A stretch of 64,000 nt of DNA from Xanthobacteraceae bacterium (lineage in GTDB: Bacteria > Pseudomonadota > Alphaproteobacteria > Rhizobiales > Xanthobacteraceae), in contig JALHRD010000007.1 of NCBI GenBank assembly GCA_022841625.1, positions 62,001 through 126,000 on the forward strand, written 5' to 3'. Below the pieces are notes generated by a model. It was not told the DNA's origin. It saw nothing but the letters and a program-made list of their open reading frames with translations, and did not search any database. The translations under genes were made by a program, and so were the position numbers. This document shows positions 8,854 to 17,151 of the stretch, in pieces. Within the stretch, counting starts at the first letter, position 1. Each line of letters opens with the position of its first letter.

Positions 8854-9068
8854 CGGCGAATCAAGGGCCAACCCATGGGTTCGGCTGACGCTAGCAAGGG
8901 AGCGTTAATGCATCGGAAAGCTTCGCTGCTAGAAGGGGATTCGCAAGGCGACTGGCGAAACTCGGGGCGATTACCAACATATGCACTGCCGGGGTGGGCC
9001 GGATTGTCGATGCACTGCTATAAGCAAGCGCGTCGACATTAGGGGCGAGTGGGAGCTCAGAGCAGCAC

Positions 9069-9728
9069 GTGGTCCGATTCGAAAATGTGGGATTGCGTTA
9101 CGGACTGGGGCCGGAGGTCTTGCGCGACCTGACGTTCCGGATCGAGCCGCATTCGTTCCAGTTCTTGACCGGGCCGTCGGGCGCCGGCAAGTCGTCGCTG
9201 CTGCGGTTGTTGTTTCTATCGCTGCGACCGACGCGCGGTCTGGTCACGTTATTCGGGCACGACATTGCCACCTTGGGCAAGGATGCGCTGTCGACGCTTC
9301 GCCGGCGCATCGGAATCGTGTTTCAGGATTTCCGCCTGCTCGATCACCTCAGCACCTATGAGAACGTTTCGCTGCCGCTGCGGGTGATGGGCCGCACCGA
9401 GGACAGTTTCCGCGAAGAGGTGGTGGAACTGTTGCAATGGGTCGGGCTGGGCGAGCGCATGTCGGCGTTGCCGCCGGTTCTCTCGGGAGGCGAAAAGCAG
9501 CGCGCGGCTATTGCGCGTGCCGTGATTGCGCGTCCGCAACTCTTGCTCGCCGACGAACCGACCGGCAATGTCGATCCCAGCTTGGCGCAGCGCCTGTTGC
9601 GGCTGTTCGTGGAGTTGAATAAATCGGGAACGTCGATCGTTATCGCGACGCACGACATTGCCTTGATGGATCAGTACGACGCGCGGCGGCTCGTGCTGCA
9701 TGATGGGCGGCTCCATGTCTATGACTAG
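9069..9728 (+). CDS. ftsE: cell division ATP-binding protein FtsE
   Basis: 219 residues, GTG start. ABC ATPase with Walker A GPSGAGKSS near residue 37, Q-loop VFQDFRLL (typical of FtsE), signature LSGGEKQR near 138, Walker B LLLADEPTGN and the H-loop in IATHD. FtsE with FtsX forms a mechanotransmission complex that controls peptidoglycan hydrolases at the septum. It overlaps ftsX by about 30 bp. Confidence 0.95.
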   Translation: MVRFENVGLRYGLGPEVLRDLTFRIEPHSFQFLTGPSGAGKSSLLRLLFLSLRPTRGLVTLFGHDIATLGKDALSTLRRRIGIVFQDFRLLDHLSTYENVSLPLRVMGRTEDSFREEVVELLQWVGLGERMSALPPVLSGGEKQRAAIARAVIARPQLLLADEPTGNVDPSLAQRLLRLFVELNKSGTSIVIATHDIALMDQYDARRLVLHDGRLHVYD

Positions 9729-10695
9729 GGCCAGTCGCAACGAAGACGGCGACGACGACGTGCAAGCGCCATTGGCGGGCATGTCGGCGGACGACATGCC
9801 GCGTTTTGAGCATTCGATCGTTCCCGACAATACCATTGGCGGCCGGGCTTTGGTCGCGGTCATAGCGATCATGACGTTTCTGGCGTCGCTCACGACCGGC
9901 GCCGTAACCCTCATGTATTCGGCCGCCGGCGATTGGCAGTCGGAAGTCGCACGCGAAATCACGATCCAAGTACGGCATGCGCCCGGCCGGGATATCGAGA
10001 CCGATGTGCTGCGCGCGGCCGAGCTTGCGCGCAAGACCTCCGGCATTGCCGAAGCGCGGGTCTACTCGCGCGAAGAATCGGCGCGCTTGCTTGAGCCTTG
10101 GCTGGGATCCGGGCTCAGGCTCGATGATTTGCCGGTCCCCCGCATTGTGGTCGTGCGCTTGGACGCGGAGGCGGTCGCGGACCTTAACCTGTTGCGCAAA
10201 TCGCTTGCCGAGCAGGTGGTGACGGCCAGTCTCGACGATCATCGCAATTTCATCGATCGGATGCGCGCGATGACAAATACCGCATTGATCGGGGGCATGG
10301 CGATTTTGGCGCTGGTGCTAGCGGCGACGATCTTGTCGGTGGTGTTCGCCACCAAGAGCGCGATGGTCGCCAATAGCGCGGTGATCGAGGTTCTGCACTT
10401 CATCGGCGCCAAGAGCAACTTCATCGCAGGCCATTTCCAGCGGCGCTTCCTGTGGTTGGGACTACAAGGCGGCACCATCGGCGGCGGCGGCGCGCTGGCG
10501 GTGTTCGCGCTGGTGGAAATCGGCAACCGCTGGCTGTTTGGCGCCGCCGCCGCGCATCAATTCATGGCCCTGTTCGGCAGCTTTTCGATTGGGATTGTTG
10601 GCTATGTCGCGGTCGTTGCGCAGGTCGTGTTGATAGCCCTTGTAGCCGCCTATACGTCGCGTAAGACCGTCAACCGGACGCTTGAAGCGGTTTAG
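9700..10695 (+). CDS. ftsX: cell division protein FtsX
   Basis: 331 residues from ATG 9700; an ATG at 9715 (MSMTRASR) is an equally plausible start. Cytoplasmic N-terminal tail of about 45 residues, TM1 near 50-72, a periplasmic loop of about 115 residues, then three more helices (about 190-215, 240-270, 285-320), the FtsX layout. It acts with FtsE at the septum. Translational coupling with ftsE is implied by the overlap. Confidence 0.93.
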   Translation: MMGGSMSMTRASRNEDGDDDVQAPLAGMSADDMPRFEHSIVPDNTIGGRALVAVIAIMTFLASLTTGAVTLMYSAAGDWQSEVAREITIQVRHAPGRDIETDVLRAAELARKTSGIAEARVYSREESARLLEPWLGSGLRLDDLPVPRIVVVRLDAEAVADLNLLRKSLAEQVVTASLDDHRNFIDRMRAMTNTALIGGMAILALVLAATILSVVFATKSAMVANSAVIEVLHFIGAKSNFIAGHFQRRFLWLGLQGGTIGGGGALAVFALVEIGNRWLFGAAAAHQFMALFGSFSIGIVGYVAVVAQVVLIALVAAYTSRKTVNRTLEAV

Positions 10696-10732
10696 CAAGT
10701 CGATACCTGTGGCGGCCGGCCAAGCGTCCCGG

Positions 10733-10752
10733 GGGCGGCGGTGCCGCCGCCC
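10733..10752 (+). terminator. GC-rich hairpin after ftsX
   Basis: GGGCGGCGG and CCGCCGCCC pair with a minimal loop, 38 bp after the ftsX stop. There is no T-run, so it is at best a weak or Rho-assisted terminator. Confidence 0.3.
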
Positions 10753-10790
10753 AAACCAATTCTGCGCTGGGGTCGCGTCGGAAGGACAGC

Positions 10791-11474
10791 ATGGCGACGA
10801 TCGGGTCCCGCCAGGGACAGCATCGCGGGAGTGACGTAGCCTCCGGCGCCGACGATGGCGGGCCGGGGCGGCTGCTGCGCCGTGCTATTCGGATCACGTT
10901 CGGCCTCTGCTGCGGCATCGCGCTGTTGCTGTTGCTCGGATTCCTGTGGTTTATCACCCTGATGCCAGCGGCGGAGGTCAAGCTTGGTCGCAGCGCCGAC
11001 GGCATCGTTGTCTTGACCGGCGGCGCGTCGCGGATCATTGACGCGCTCGATCTGCTTTCGGCCAAGCGCGGCCAGCGGCTGCTGATCAGCGGCGCCAATC
11101 GTGCAACCAATGCCGGCGAGATATCGCGGCTGCACCCGGAATACGAAGCCTTTGTGCGATGTTGCGTCGATTTCGATCGTTCGCTCAACACCCTGGGCAA
11201 TGCCGTCGAAACCCGCAAATGGGCGCAGGCGCGCAACATCCGCTCCTTGATTGTTGTGACGTCGGGCTATCATATGCCGCGCGCCATGGCGGAAATCGCC
11301 CACCAGCTCCCGGGCGTGACGCTGATCGCCTTTCCGGTTGTCTCCGAAAAATTGCGGGCGGAGCCCTGGTGGTCCAGTGCTACGACCGCGCGCCTGGTCT
11401 TGCTTGAATACCTAAAATTCCTGTTTGCCCAGGCACGGATGCTGATAAATCCCGGCGCCGGTGTGTCCGGATAA
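10791..11474 (+). CDS. YdcF/DUF218 family membrane protein
   Basis: 227 residues. One membrane helix near residues 35-58 (very Leu-rich), then the DUF218 domain: GIVVLTGGASRI, LLISGAN, TLGNAVETRKWA and LIVVTSGYHMPRAM. Related proteins (YdcF, SanA, ElyC) influence envelope polysaccharide metabolism, but no reaction is established for this branch. It sits between ftsX and the acyltransferase gene, an arrangement common in Rhizobiales. Confidence 0.85.
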   Translation: MATIGSRQGQHRGSDVASGADDGGPGRLLRRAIRITFGLCCGIALLLLLGFLWFITLMPAAEVKLGRSADGIVVLTGGASRIIDALDLLSAKRGQRLLISGANRATNAGEISRLHPEYEAFVRCCVDFDRSLNTLGNAVETRKWAQARNIRSLIVVTSGYHMPRAMAEIAHQLPGVTLIAFPVVSEKLRAEPWWSSATTARLVLLEYLKFLFAQARMLINPGAGVSG

Positions 11475-11559
11475 GCCTCGCAAAATCTGACCACGGGCGC
11501 AGCGGCCGGGGTAATATTGGATTTCGTCAAATGCGGCGCGCGGGCGTCGCCCCCCGAAT

Positions 11560-12327
11560 GTGCAACAGGACCCACTCGTGCGCTTGATCCTTCGATCGAC
11601 GGTTTTCAACGTCCTGTTCTATCTCAATCTGCTGGTCTACTTCATCATTGCGATTCCGACGCTGGTGATGCCGCGCATGGCCATCATCAAATTGGCGATG
11701 TCTTGGGGGCGCACCAATAATTGGCTGCTGCGCGCGATTTGCGGAATTAAGGTCGAGTTCCGCGGGCTGGAAAAGGTGCCGCGTGGCGCGCTGCTGATCG
11801 CCTCCAAACATCAATCGCTGTGGGAAACCTTCGCGCTGTTGCCGCTGTTTTCCGATCCCGCCTTCGTGCTCAAACGCGAGCTGCAATGGATTCCGTTTTT
11901 CGGCTGGTACGCCATGAAAGCCCGAATGATCGCGGTTACCCGCGGGCGGGGCGGGCAGACGCTGATCGACATGACCGATCGCGCGCGCGCCGAGCTTGGC
12001 CGCTCGCGCCAGATCGTGATCTTTCCCGAGGGCACCCGCCGCGCGCCCGGCGCCGAGCCGAGTTACCGCTACGGTATCGCTCACTTATATAGCGAATCCG
12101 GTATCGCCTGCCTGCCGATCGCGCTCAACTCCGGCCTGTTCTGGCCGCGCCGCTCGTTCCTGCGCTATCCCGGAACGATCGTGGCGGAGATCCTCGATCC
12201 GATTCCGCCCGGGCTCGACAAGACGGCATTCGCCGCGCGGCTGCAGGAGGCGATCGAGACCGCGAGCGCGCGGCTGCTCGCGGAAGGCGAACGCGAACTT
12301 GCCAGCCGCGGGATCAGGCGGCTTTGA
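11560..12327 (+). CDS. plsC: 1-acyl-glycerol-3-phosphate acyltransferase family protein
   Basis: 255 residues. N-terminal hydrophobic helix (about 8-32) then the LPLAT fold: block I is HQSLWE, where the canonical HX4D aspartate is Glu, and block III is FPEGTRR. Likely transfers an acyl group to lysophosphatidate or another lyso-lipid at the inner membrane. The Glu variant is common in alphaproteobacterial members, so activity is expected but the acceptor is uncertain. Start at ATG 11560; GTG at 11578 is an alternative. Convergent with the next gene. Confidence 0.87.
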   Translation: MQQDPLVRLILRSTVFNVLFYLNLLVYFIIAIPTLVMPRMAIIKLAMSWGRTNNWLLRAICGIKVEFRGLEKVPRGALLIASKHQSLWETFALLPLFSDPAFVLKRELQWIPFFGWYAMKARMIAVTRGRGGQTLIDMTDRARAELGRSRQIVIFPEGTRRAPGAEPSYRYGIAHLYSESGIACLPIALNSGLFWPRRSFLRYPGTIVAEILDPIPPGLDKTAFAARLQEAIETASARLLAEGERELASRGIRRL

Positions 12328-12329
12328 CG

Positions 12330-12354
12330 GGCCTGGCCGTTGCCAGCCAGGGCC
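12330..12354. terminator. hairpin between convergent genes
   Basis: Self-complementary sequence between the stops of plsC (12327, plus) and the Bug gene (12358, minus), with stem CTGGC/GCCAG and flanking GGCC/GGCC. No clear T-run on either side, so a bidirectional terminator is only a suggestion. Confidence 0.3.
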
Positions 12355-12357
12355 TCG

Positions 12358-13335
12358 CTATTCGAGCGGACCGGCGGCCTGAATAACTTTCGTCCAGCGC
12401 TCCACTTCACTCTTGACCAGTGCCCCCAGCGCCTTCGGTCCGCGCCCGGCTTGGTCGGGCAGCACGCTGCCAAGCTCAAGCAAACGTTTGCGTACGCCGG
12501 GGTCGCTGAGCGCCTGGTCGAGCGCGCCGGCAAGCCGGTCGACGATCGGCTGCGGCGTTCCCTGCGGCGCGAACAGCGCATTCCATGCCGAAGCTTGGAA
12601 CTCCGGAAGTCCAGCTTCGCTCGCTGTCGGTACGTTTGGCAATACCGGGCTGCGCTCCCGCGTGCCAATGGCATAAGCCTTGATCTGACCGGCCTCGATC
12701 TGCTGCACCACATTGACGATTTGATCGCACATGTAGTCGACCTGTCCCGCGATCAGCGCGGTCAGGGCGGGACCTGTGCCTGAGTAAGGAACCGAGGTTG
12801 GCTTCACGCCGATGATGGAATTCAGCAGCAGGCAGGTCGTGAATGACACCGAACCAACGCCTGCATGGGCCATGTTGAGCTTGCTGACATTGGCCTTCAC
12901 ATAATTCACGAATTCCTTGAGATCTTTTGGCGCAAAATCTTTCTTCGAGAGGATCAGGACTGGTGTGCCGGCAGCCAAGCCGATTGGAGCGAAGTCAACA
13001 TCGGGCTTGTAGCCGAGTTTGGGATAAAGCGCGACGGAAGCGGCGTGCGTTCCCATATGACCCATGATGATGGAGTAGCCATCGGGCTTAGACTTGGCGA
13101 CGCGGGTTGAGGCAGTCGTGCCGCCGGCGCCGAGGACATTCTCGATCACGAACTGCTGCTTGAGCGTGCGCGACATATGCTCGCCAACGATGCGAGCCAC
13201 GATATCGGTGGGGCCTCCCGCCGCGAACGGGACCACCAGGTTGACCGGGCGGGTGGGATAATCGCCCTGGGCTAGCGCTGGAGCTGCTGCGACCATCGCC
13301 ACGACGCAGCTCAAGAGTCGGACTAATACGAGCAT
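12358..13335 (-). CDS. Bug/TctC family periplasmic substrate-binding protein
   Basis: 325 residues; signal peptide 1-22 ending ALAQ, and GAGGGGAG just upstream of the ATG. Family marks: YPTRPVNLVVPFAAGGPTD at the start of the mature chain, LGAGGTTAS, KSKPDGYS and PYSGTGPAL. Bug proteins bind carboxylated compounds for tripartite tricarboxylate transporters (TctABC) or for sensors. No TctA or TctB gene is nearby, so it is an orphan whose ligand cannot be read from sequence. Confidence 0.93.
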   Translation of the reverse strand: MLVLVRLLSCVVAMVAAAPALAQGDYPTRPVNLVVPFAAGGPTDIVARIVGEHMSRTLKQQFVIENVLGAGGTTASTRVAKSKPDGYSIIMGHMGTHAASVALYPKLGYKPDVDFAPIGLAAGTPVLILSKKDFAPKDLKEFVNYVKANVSKLNMAHAGVGSVSFTTCLLLNSIIGVKPTSVPYSGTGPALTALIAGQVDYMCDQIVNVVQQIEAGQIKAYAIGTRERSPVLPNVPTASEAGLPEFQASAWNALFAPQGTPQPIVDRLAGALDQALSDPGVRKRLLELGSVLPDQAGRGPKALGALVKSEVERWTKVIQAAGPLE

Positions 13336-13585
13336 TTTCTCCCCTCATTTCTACGCCGGCTCAGTTATTTGCGGGCGTGCACGGTCAGCATTGGACAATG
13401 TTCAGCAGCCTGTCGGCAGGGTAACCTACCGCGTTTGGCGTCTGCGCGCCAATCCGAAGAAATGCATTTCTACATCCGACATTAACGTTACGAATGTTGC
13501 CAACGTCAGGACGGTGTTCGTGCAAGTTGTGCGCGGATGCCTGCGGTTGGTGCTAGTGCCGCCGGTGCGTTTATCCATTCCCGCG

Positions 13586-14155
13586 TTAGTCAGAATGCGT
13601 CTCATGCGCGCCCTTGAGCCGCTCGGCCAGCCGATGCAGTTCGGTCTCGCGGTAGCCAAGCTGCTCCAGGGCTTTCACGGTTGCGAGCACATAGTCGCGA
13701 TTGTTGCCGGATTGCCCGTGGCCCTGCCGGACGTGATGGACCTGCCGGTCGAGCGTCAGCCGGCCAGCATATTGCGGATGGCCGCGATCGACCATGTAGC
13801 ACAGCGCGGTAACCACTCGTTCGGGGCTGGTCTTGAGCCGTACCGGCCGCACGAATTCGCGGTAGACCAGCGTTACCTGCTCGCGCGCGCGCAGATATGC
13901 GACGGTTTCGGCGCGCTTCTCGGCTAAAATCCGATAGGCGACGCCGCGGCAGGCGCCGCCGCGATCGAGGCCGAGCACCAGCCCGGGCCGTTCCGGGGTG
14001 CCGCGATGCACGAACGAATAGACGCAAAGCGCGCGATGGGCACCGACCAGCCGCGCCTCGAGCCGCTCGACATAGTCGAAGCCCGGCCGCCACATCAGCG
14101 AGCCATAGCCGAACACCCAGAGGTCGCCAGCGGCGGGATCGGTCAGTGGGTCCAT
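13586..14155 (-). CDS. ChaC-like gamma-glutamylcyclotransferase
   Basis: 189 residues from ATG 14155, which gives the canonical VFGYGSLMWRPGFDY motif near residue 14; the upstream 69 codons of open frame are basic and non-conserved. ChaC enzymes release 5-oxoproline from glutathione. The Arg-rich YVERLEARLVGAHRALCVYS strand and the GNNRDYVL motif are also family-typical. Its first 13 bases overlap the end of a small fragment related to thiamine-diphosphate enzymes. Confidence 0.87.
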   Translation of the reverse strand: MDPLTDPAAGDLWVFGYGSLMWRPGFDYVERLEARLVGAHRALCVYSFVHRGTPERPGLVLGLDRGGACRGVAYRILAEKRAETVAYLRAREQVTLVYREFVRPVRLKTSPERVVTALCYMVDRGHPQYAGRLTLDRQVHHVRQGHGQSGNNRDYVLATVKALEQLGYRETELHRLAERLKGAHETHSD

Positions 14156-14265
14156 GACAAGCCTGGCGACGCGATCGTGGCGTCGATGCCGAGGTTCCGG
14201 AATGCCTGGAGCACGGCCTCGCCGCCGTCGACCGTGTTGGTTGCGACTGGTTGGTTGCTGGCCAT
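14143..14265 (-). pseudogene. 5' remnant of a thiamine-diphosphate-dependent enzyme
   Basis: 40 residues from ATG 14265 to TGA at 14143. The segment VDGGEAVLQAFRNLGID followed by IASPG is the typical start of acetolactate-synthase-like ThDP enzymes, where SPG normally precedes the glutamate-containing motif. The frame leaves this pattern right after SPG and runs into the ChaC start. This looks like the 5' end of a gene whose body has been lost and replaced by the ChaC gene. It is too short to be catalytic. Confidence 0.6.
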
Positions 14266-14292
14266 GCGATGTTCTGGGATCGGCCTTCTTAA

Positions 14293-15084
14293 TCAGTCTG
14301 CCGGAACGAATGTGAAGATGGCGACCTTCGGCCGCGCACCGAAATAGGCGGCCTTGAAGCAATCCGCGTCACGCAGCGCCGATTGCGGCAATTGACGATA
14401 GACCAGCGCGGCTTCCAGCGGCGTGTCGTCGAACGGATAGGGGTCGATGCGGATGGTCGTTGGAGCGAGCGGCGTCAAGGTCAGAGATACGCCGCTGGCC
14501 GCCGCATAGGCCGTCGGCGCCGGCGCAATGATGTGTTCCTGATGCTGGTCATGGCTGCAAATATAGAGCGACAGCAAATCCCAGACCTGGAGCAGGTTGT
14601 AGTTCACGGCAATCTCTGCGCGATCGAGGCCGGCTGCGATCACCTGCTGGCGCGCTTCATTTCGCGCAATGAAAGCCTTGATGTCATCGCTGAGCGCGCG
14701 GGCCGGCCTCGCTGGCGGCTGGGTGATCGCGCCATAGCGGGATTGCCACAGCCCGGTCCGGTGCTTGCTGGCCAACAGGCCCGAATAGCTGTCAACATCG
14801 GTGAGCATATCGATCGCCCATTGATAGGCGGTAAGTTGCGACGCGTTGTTGGGCACTTGCTGATAGCTCGGGCTCGTGCCGGTGGCGGGATCGAGATACG
14901 GGTTGGTTTCGTAACGCAGCCAGCCGCCATCGTGATATTGCGCCGCCCGCATCATCGCGACATAGGGGCGCGGGCGCTCAAACTGGCGGTTGCCCCAATG
15001 TGCCGCAAACAGCCCGGCCAGCTTGGCATGGTCGTTCTGCGTAATCATGACGACGGTGCCGTCGGTTTGATTGCGCACGATCAT
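14293..15084 (-). CDS. DUF3891 family protein
   Basis: 263 residues, no signal peptide. The N-terminal VMITQNDHAKLAGLFAAHWG and AAQYHDGGWLRYE segments contain His and Asp residues spaced as in the HD-like DUF3891 family, whose function is unknown. It lies 12 bp downstream of the next Bug gene on the same strand, so may be cotranscribed with it. Confidence 0.78.
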   Translation of the reverse strand: MIVRNQTDGTVVMITQNDHAKLAGLFAAHWGNRQFERPRPYVAMMRAAQYHDGGWLRYETNPYLDPATGTSPSYQQVPNNASQLTAYQWAIDMLTDVDSYSGLLASKHRTGLWQSRYGAITQPPARPARALSDDIKAFIARNEARQQVIAAGLDRAEIAVNYNLLQVWDLLSLYICSHDQHQEHIIAPAPTAYAAASGVSLTLTPLAPTTIRIDPYPFDDTPLEAALVYRQLPQSALRDADCFKAAYFGARPKVAIFTFVPAD

Positions 15085-15096
15085 GCCGGCTGTTCC

Positions 15097-16065
15097 CTAT
15101 TGCTGGGTCATGTTGGCGGCTTTGATCGCCGCGTCGAATTGGGGCTGCTCGCGTGCAATCTGCGCGACGAATTCCTGCGGCGTGGTACCGTTTGGTTCAA
15201 TGCCGAGCTTGGTCAATTGCGCAACGATTGCAGGATCGCGGGCCGCTGCGATCACCTGCTGGGCGAGCTTGTCGACAATGGGCTGCGGCGTCTTGGCCGG
15301 CACCAAAAAGCCGTTCCAGGAATTGAGCGAGAAGTTCGGATAAAGCTCGCTGATCGTCGGCACATTCGGAAGCTGCGGCATGCGTTTGTCGGTGGCCACG
15401 CCAAGAACCCGAACTTTGCCGCTTTCGGCGTGTGGAATGATCTCCGACGCATTGCCGAAATACATGTCGATCTGTCCGCCCACCAGCGCGGTCATGGCGG
15501 GGCCGCCGCCCTTGAACGGCACATGCACGGAATCGAGGCCGGCCCGCGCGACAAACAGCGCGCCCGACAGATGTCCGATCGAGCCGGTGCCGCCGGAGCC
15601 GAAATTGAGCTTGCGGCCTTTGCCATGGGCGACGAACTCCTGCATCGTATTTGCGGGGATCGCGGCGTTGATGGCGAGAATGAACGGTCCGGTGCCAAAT
15701 ATGCTGACCGGCACCAGATCCTTGATCGGGTCGTAACTGACCTTCTGGATCTGCGGCACCACCGCGATCTGGGGCGCTGCGCCAAACAGGAGCGTGTAAC
15801 CGTCCGGCGCCGCCTGGGCGACGAAGGCTGCGGCCAAGGCGCCGGCAGCACCGACGCGGTTTTCGACGACAAAACTCTGCTTAAGCTCGGCGGATAGCCG
15901 GCTGCTCGCCATCCGCGCCATGACATCGGTATTGCCGCCGGCCGCAAACGGAACCACGACGGTCACCGCTTTGCTCGGCCAATCGGTGCTTTGCGCCAAC
16001 AAGGGCGGCGCGGCCGGCACTGAGATCATCAACGCGACCAAGATGCCTAAACAAAATTTTCGCAT
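15097..16065 (-). CDS. Bug/TctC family periplasmic substrate-binding protein
   Basis: 322 residues, signal peptide 1-25 ending LLAQ. Marks: WPSKAVTVVVPFAAGGNTD, RVGAAGALAA, APDGYTLLFGA, FKGGGPAMTAL. It differs from the 12.4 kb protein by lacking that protein's Cys residues and by an AMASSRLSAEL helix. Ligand unknown. It is upstream of the DUF3891 gene. Confidence 0.93.
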   Translation of the reverse strand: MRKFCLGILVALMISVPAAPPLLAQSTDWPSKAVTVVVPFAAGGNTDVMARMASSRLSAELKQSFVVENRVGAAGALAAAFVAQAAPDGYTLLFGAAPQIAVVPQIQKVSYDPIKDLVPVSIFGTGPFILAINAAIPANTMQEFVAHGKGRKLNFGSGGTGSIGHLSGALFVARAGLDSVHVPFKGGGPAMTALVGGQIDMYFGNASEIIPHAESGKVRVLGVATDKRMPQLPNVPTISELYPNFSLNSWNGFLVPAKTPQPIVDKLAQQVIAAARDPAIVAQLTKLGIEPNGTTPQEFVAQIAREQPQFDAAIKAANMTQQ

Positions 16066-16156
16066 GTTTCACCATTCGTGTCAGGGCCAGCTGCATCATC
16101 TTAGGTCAGCTATTGCGACGCACAACTGCTCTGCCGCCCAGATAAGCGGCGTGATT

Positions 16157-16174
16157 GCCGCACCTTTGTGCGGC
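16157..16174 (-). terminator. hairpin after the 16.2 kb binding-protein gene
   Basis: Perfect 7-bp stem GCCGCAC/GTGCGGC with a 4-base loop, starting 9 bases beyond the stop of the minus-strand gene at 16183. No T-run follows, so confidence is limited. Confidence 0.4.
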
Positions 16175-16182
16175 GGATGCGC

Positions 16183-17115
16183 CTATGCGGTCCAGTATTG
16201 GCTGAACTGCGTCGCCACCACGTCCTCATAGCTCACCGTCCGGTCGAGCAACCCCATGTGGCGTTGGAACTCGGTCATGCCGCTGACGAATTCGCGCGAA
16301 ATCGTTGGATCGTAGAACGGCAGGTCGCGCTTGATGATGTCGGCGATCAGCGATGCCTCGTATTCGGGAAACAGCTTGCGCCCGACCTTAGTGGCAAGGC
16401 TCACGTCGGCCTTGAGCGCCTTTTGGGTTTTGACCAGGCCGCGCACCGCCGCGGCCACCGCGCCGGGATCGCGTGCGATCACGGTCTCGGACGTGATCAG
16501 CGCCGGCATGGTGTAGTGGATCGCCTTGGGCGGTCCATCGCCGCGGCGGGCATCAATGACCATGGTGCCGGCGCCGCTGCGCACCGCGACCTCCGCGCCC
16601 ATGCCGTTCGCCCAGAAGCCGTCGATGGCGCCGGCCTGCAAGGCCTTGGCGGCGCCGACGCCGAAATTCTTGACCGCGCCTTCGCCCAAAAACTCCATCG
16701 GCACCGGCATGATCTTAATGTTGTCGCGCGTCTCGTCGAGACCGGACTCCACCAACAGCCGTTTGAGCCCGAGGTCGACCAGCGGCGCCGCGCCGATCTT
16801 CAGGCCCTTGATGGCGTTGATGTCGCCCTTTTTTGCCTTGAGATCGGCGCGCAGGATCAAGAACCAATAGGTGTTCTGGGCGAGCGCGGCGATGAGCTTG
16901 CCACCCTTCCAGCCGGGAAATGCAAACGGTGCCGAGTGCGCGGAGCCGCCGACAAAATCGATGCCGCCGTCGCGCAGCACTTCAAGCGTGCGGTTGACCG
17001 GGTAAATCAGTTCAAGCGTGATATCCAGGCCTTCGTCCCTGAAAAATCCAAGCTCGACCGCGGCGGCGGCCGGGAAATAGGAATTCGAGATCATGTCGGG
17101 GATAGCAATTTTCAT
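16183..17115 (-). CDS. NMT1/SsuA-like binding-protein-fold protein without signal peptide
   Basis: 310 residues. Type II periplasmic-binding fold: MKIAIPD, an AAAVELGFFRDEGLDI motif and a GGIDFVGGSAHS loop, as in NitT/TauT/SsuA binding proteins. The chain starts directly with the first beta strand. Upstream the frame meets a stop after 12 codons with no alternative start, so a secretion signal is really absent. Either it acts in the cytoplasm (some enzymes, such as 4,5-dihydroxyphthalate decarboxylase, use this fold) or it is a binding protein that lost export. Downstream of a flavin monooxygenase gene. Confidence 0.8.
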   Translation of the reverse strand: MKIAIPDMISNSYFPAAAAVELGFFRDEGLDITLELIYPVNRTLEVLRDGGIDFVGGSAHSAPFAFPGWKGGKLIAALAQNTYWFLILRADLKAKKGDINAIKGLKIGAAPLVDLGLKRLLVESGLDETRDNIKIMPVPMEFLGEGAVKNFGVGAAKALQAGAIDGFWANGMGAEVAVRSGAGTMVIDARRGDGPPKAIHYTMPALITSETVIARDPGAVAAAVRGLVKTQKALKADVSLATKVGRKLFPEYEASLIADIIKRDLPFYDPTISREFVSGMTEFQRHMGLLDRTVSYEDVVATQFSQYWTA

Positions 17116-17151
17116 CGGCGCATCCTCACGGTAGGGGTTCGATTGCGGGTG

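Noticed and set aside
14383-15897. 504-codon plus-strand frame across DUF3891 and a Bug gene
   Set aside because: Spans two real minus-strand genes and their junction, composition Arg/Gly-rich, no homology-like motifs.
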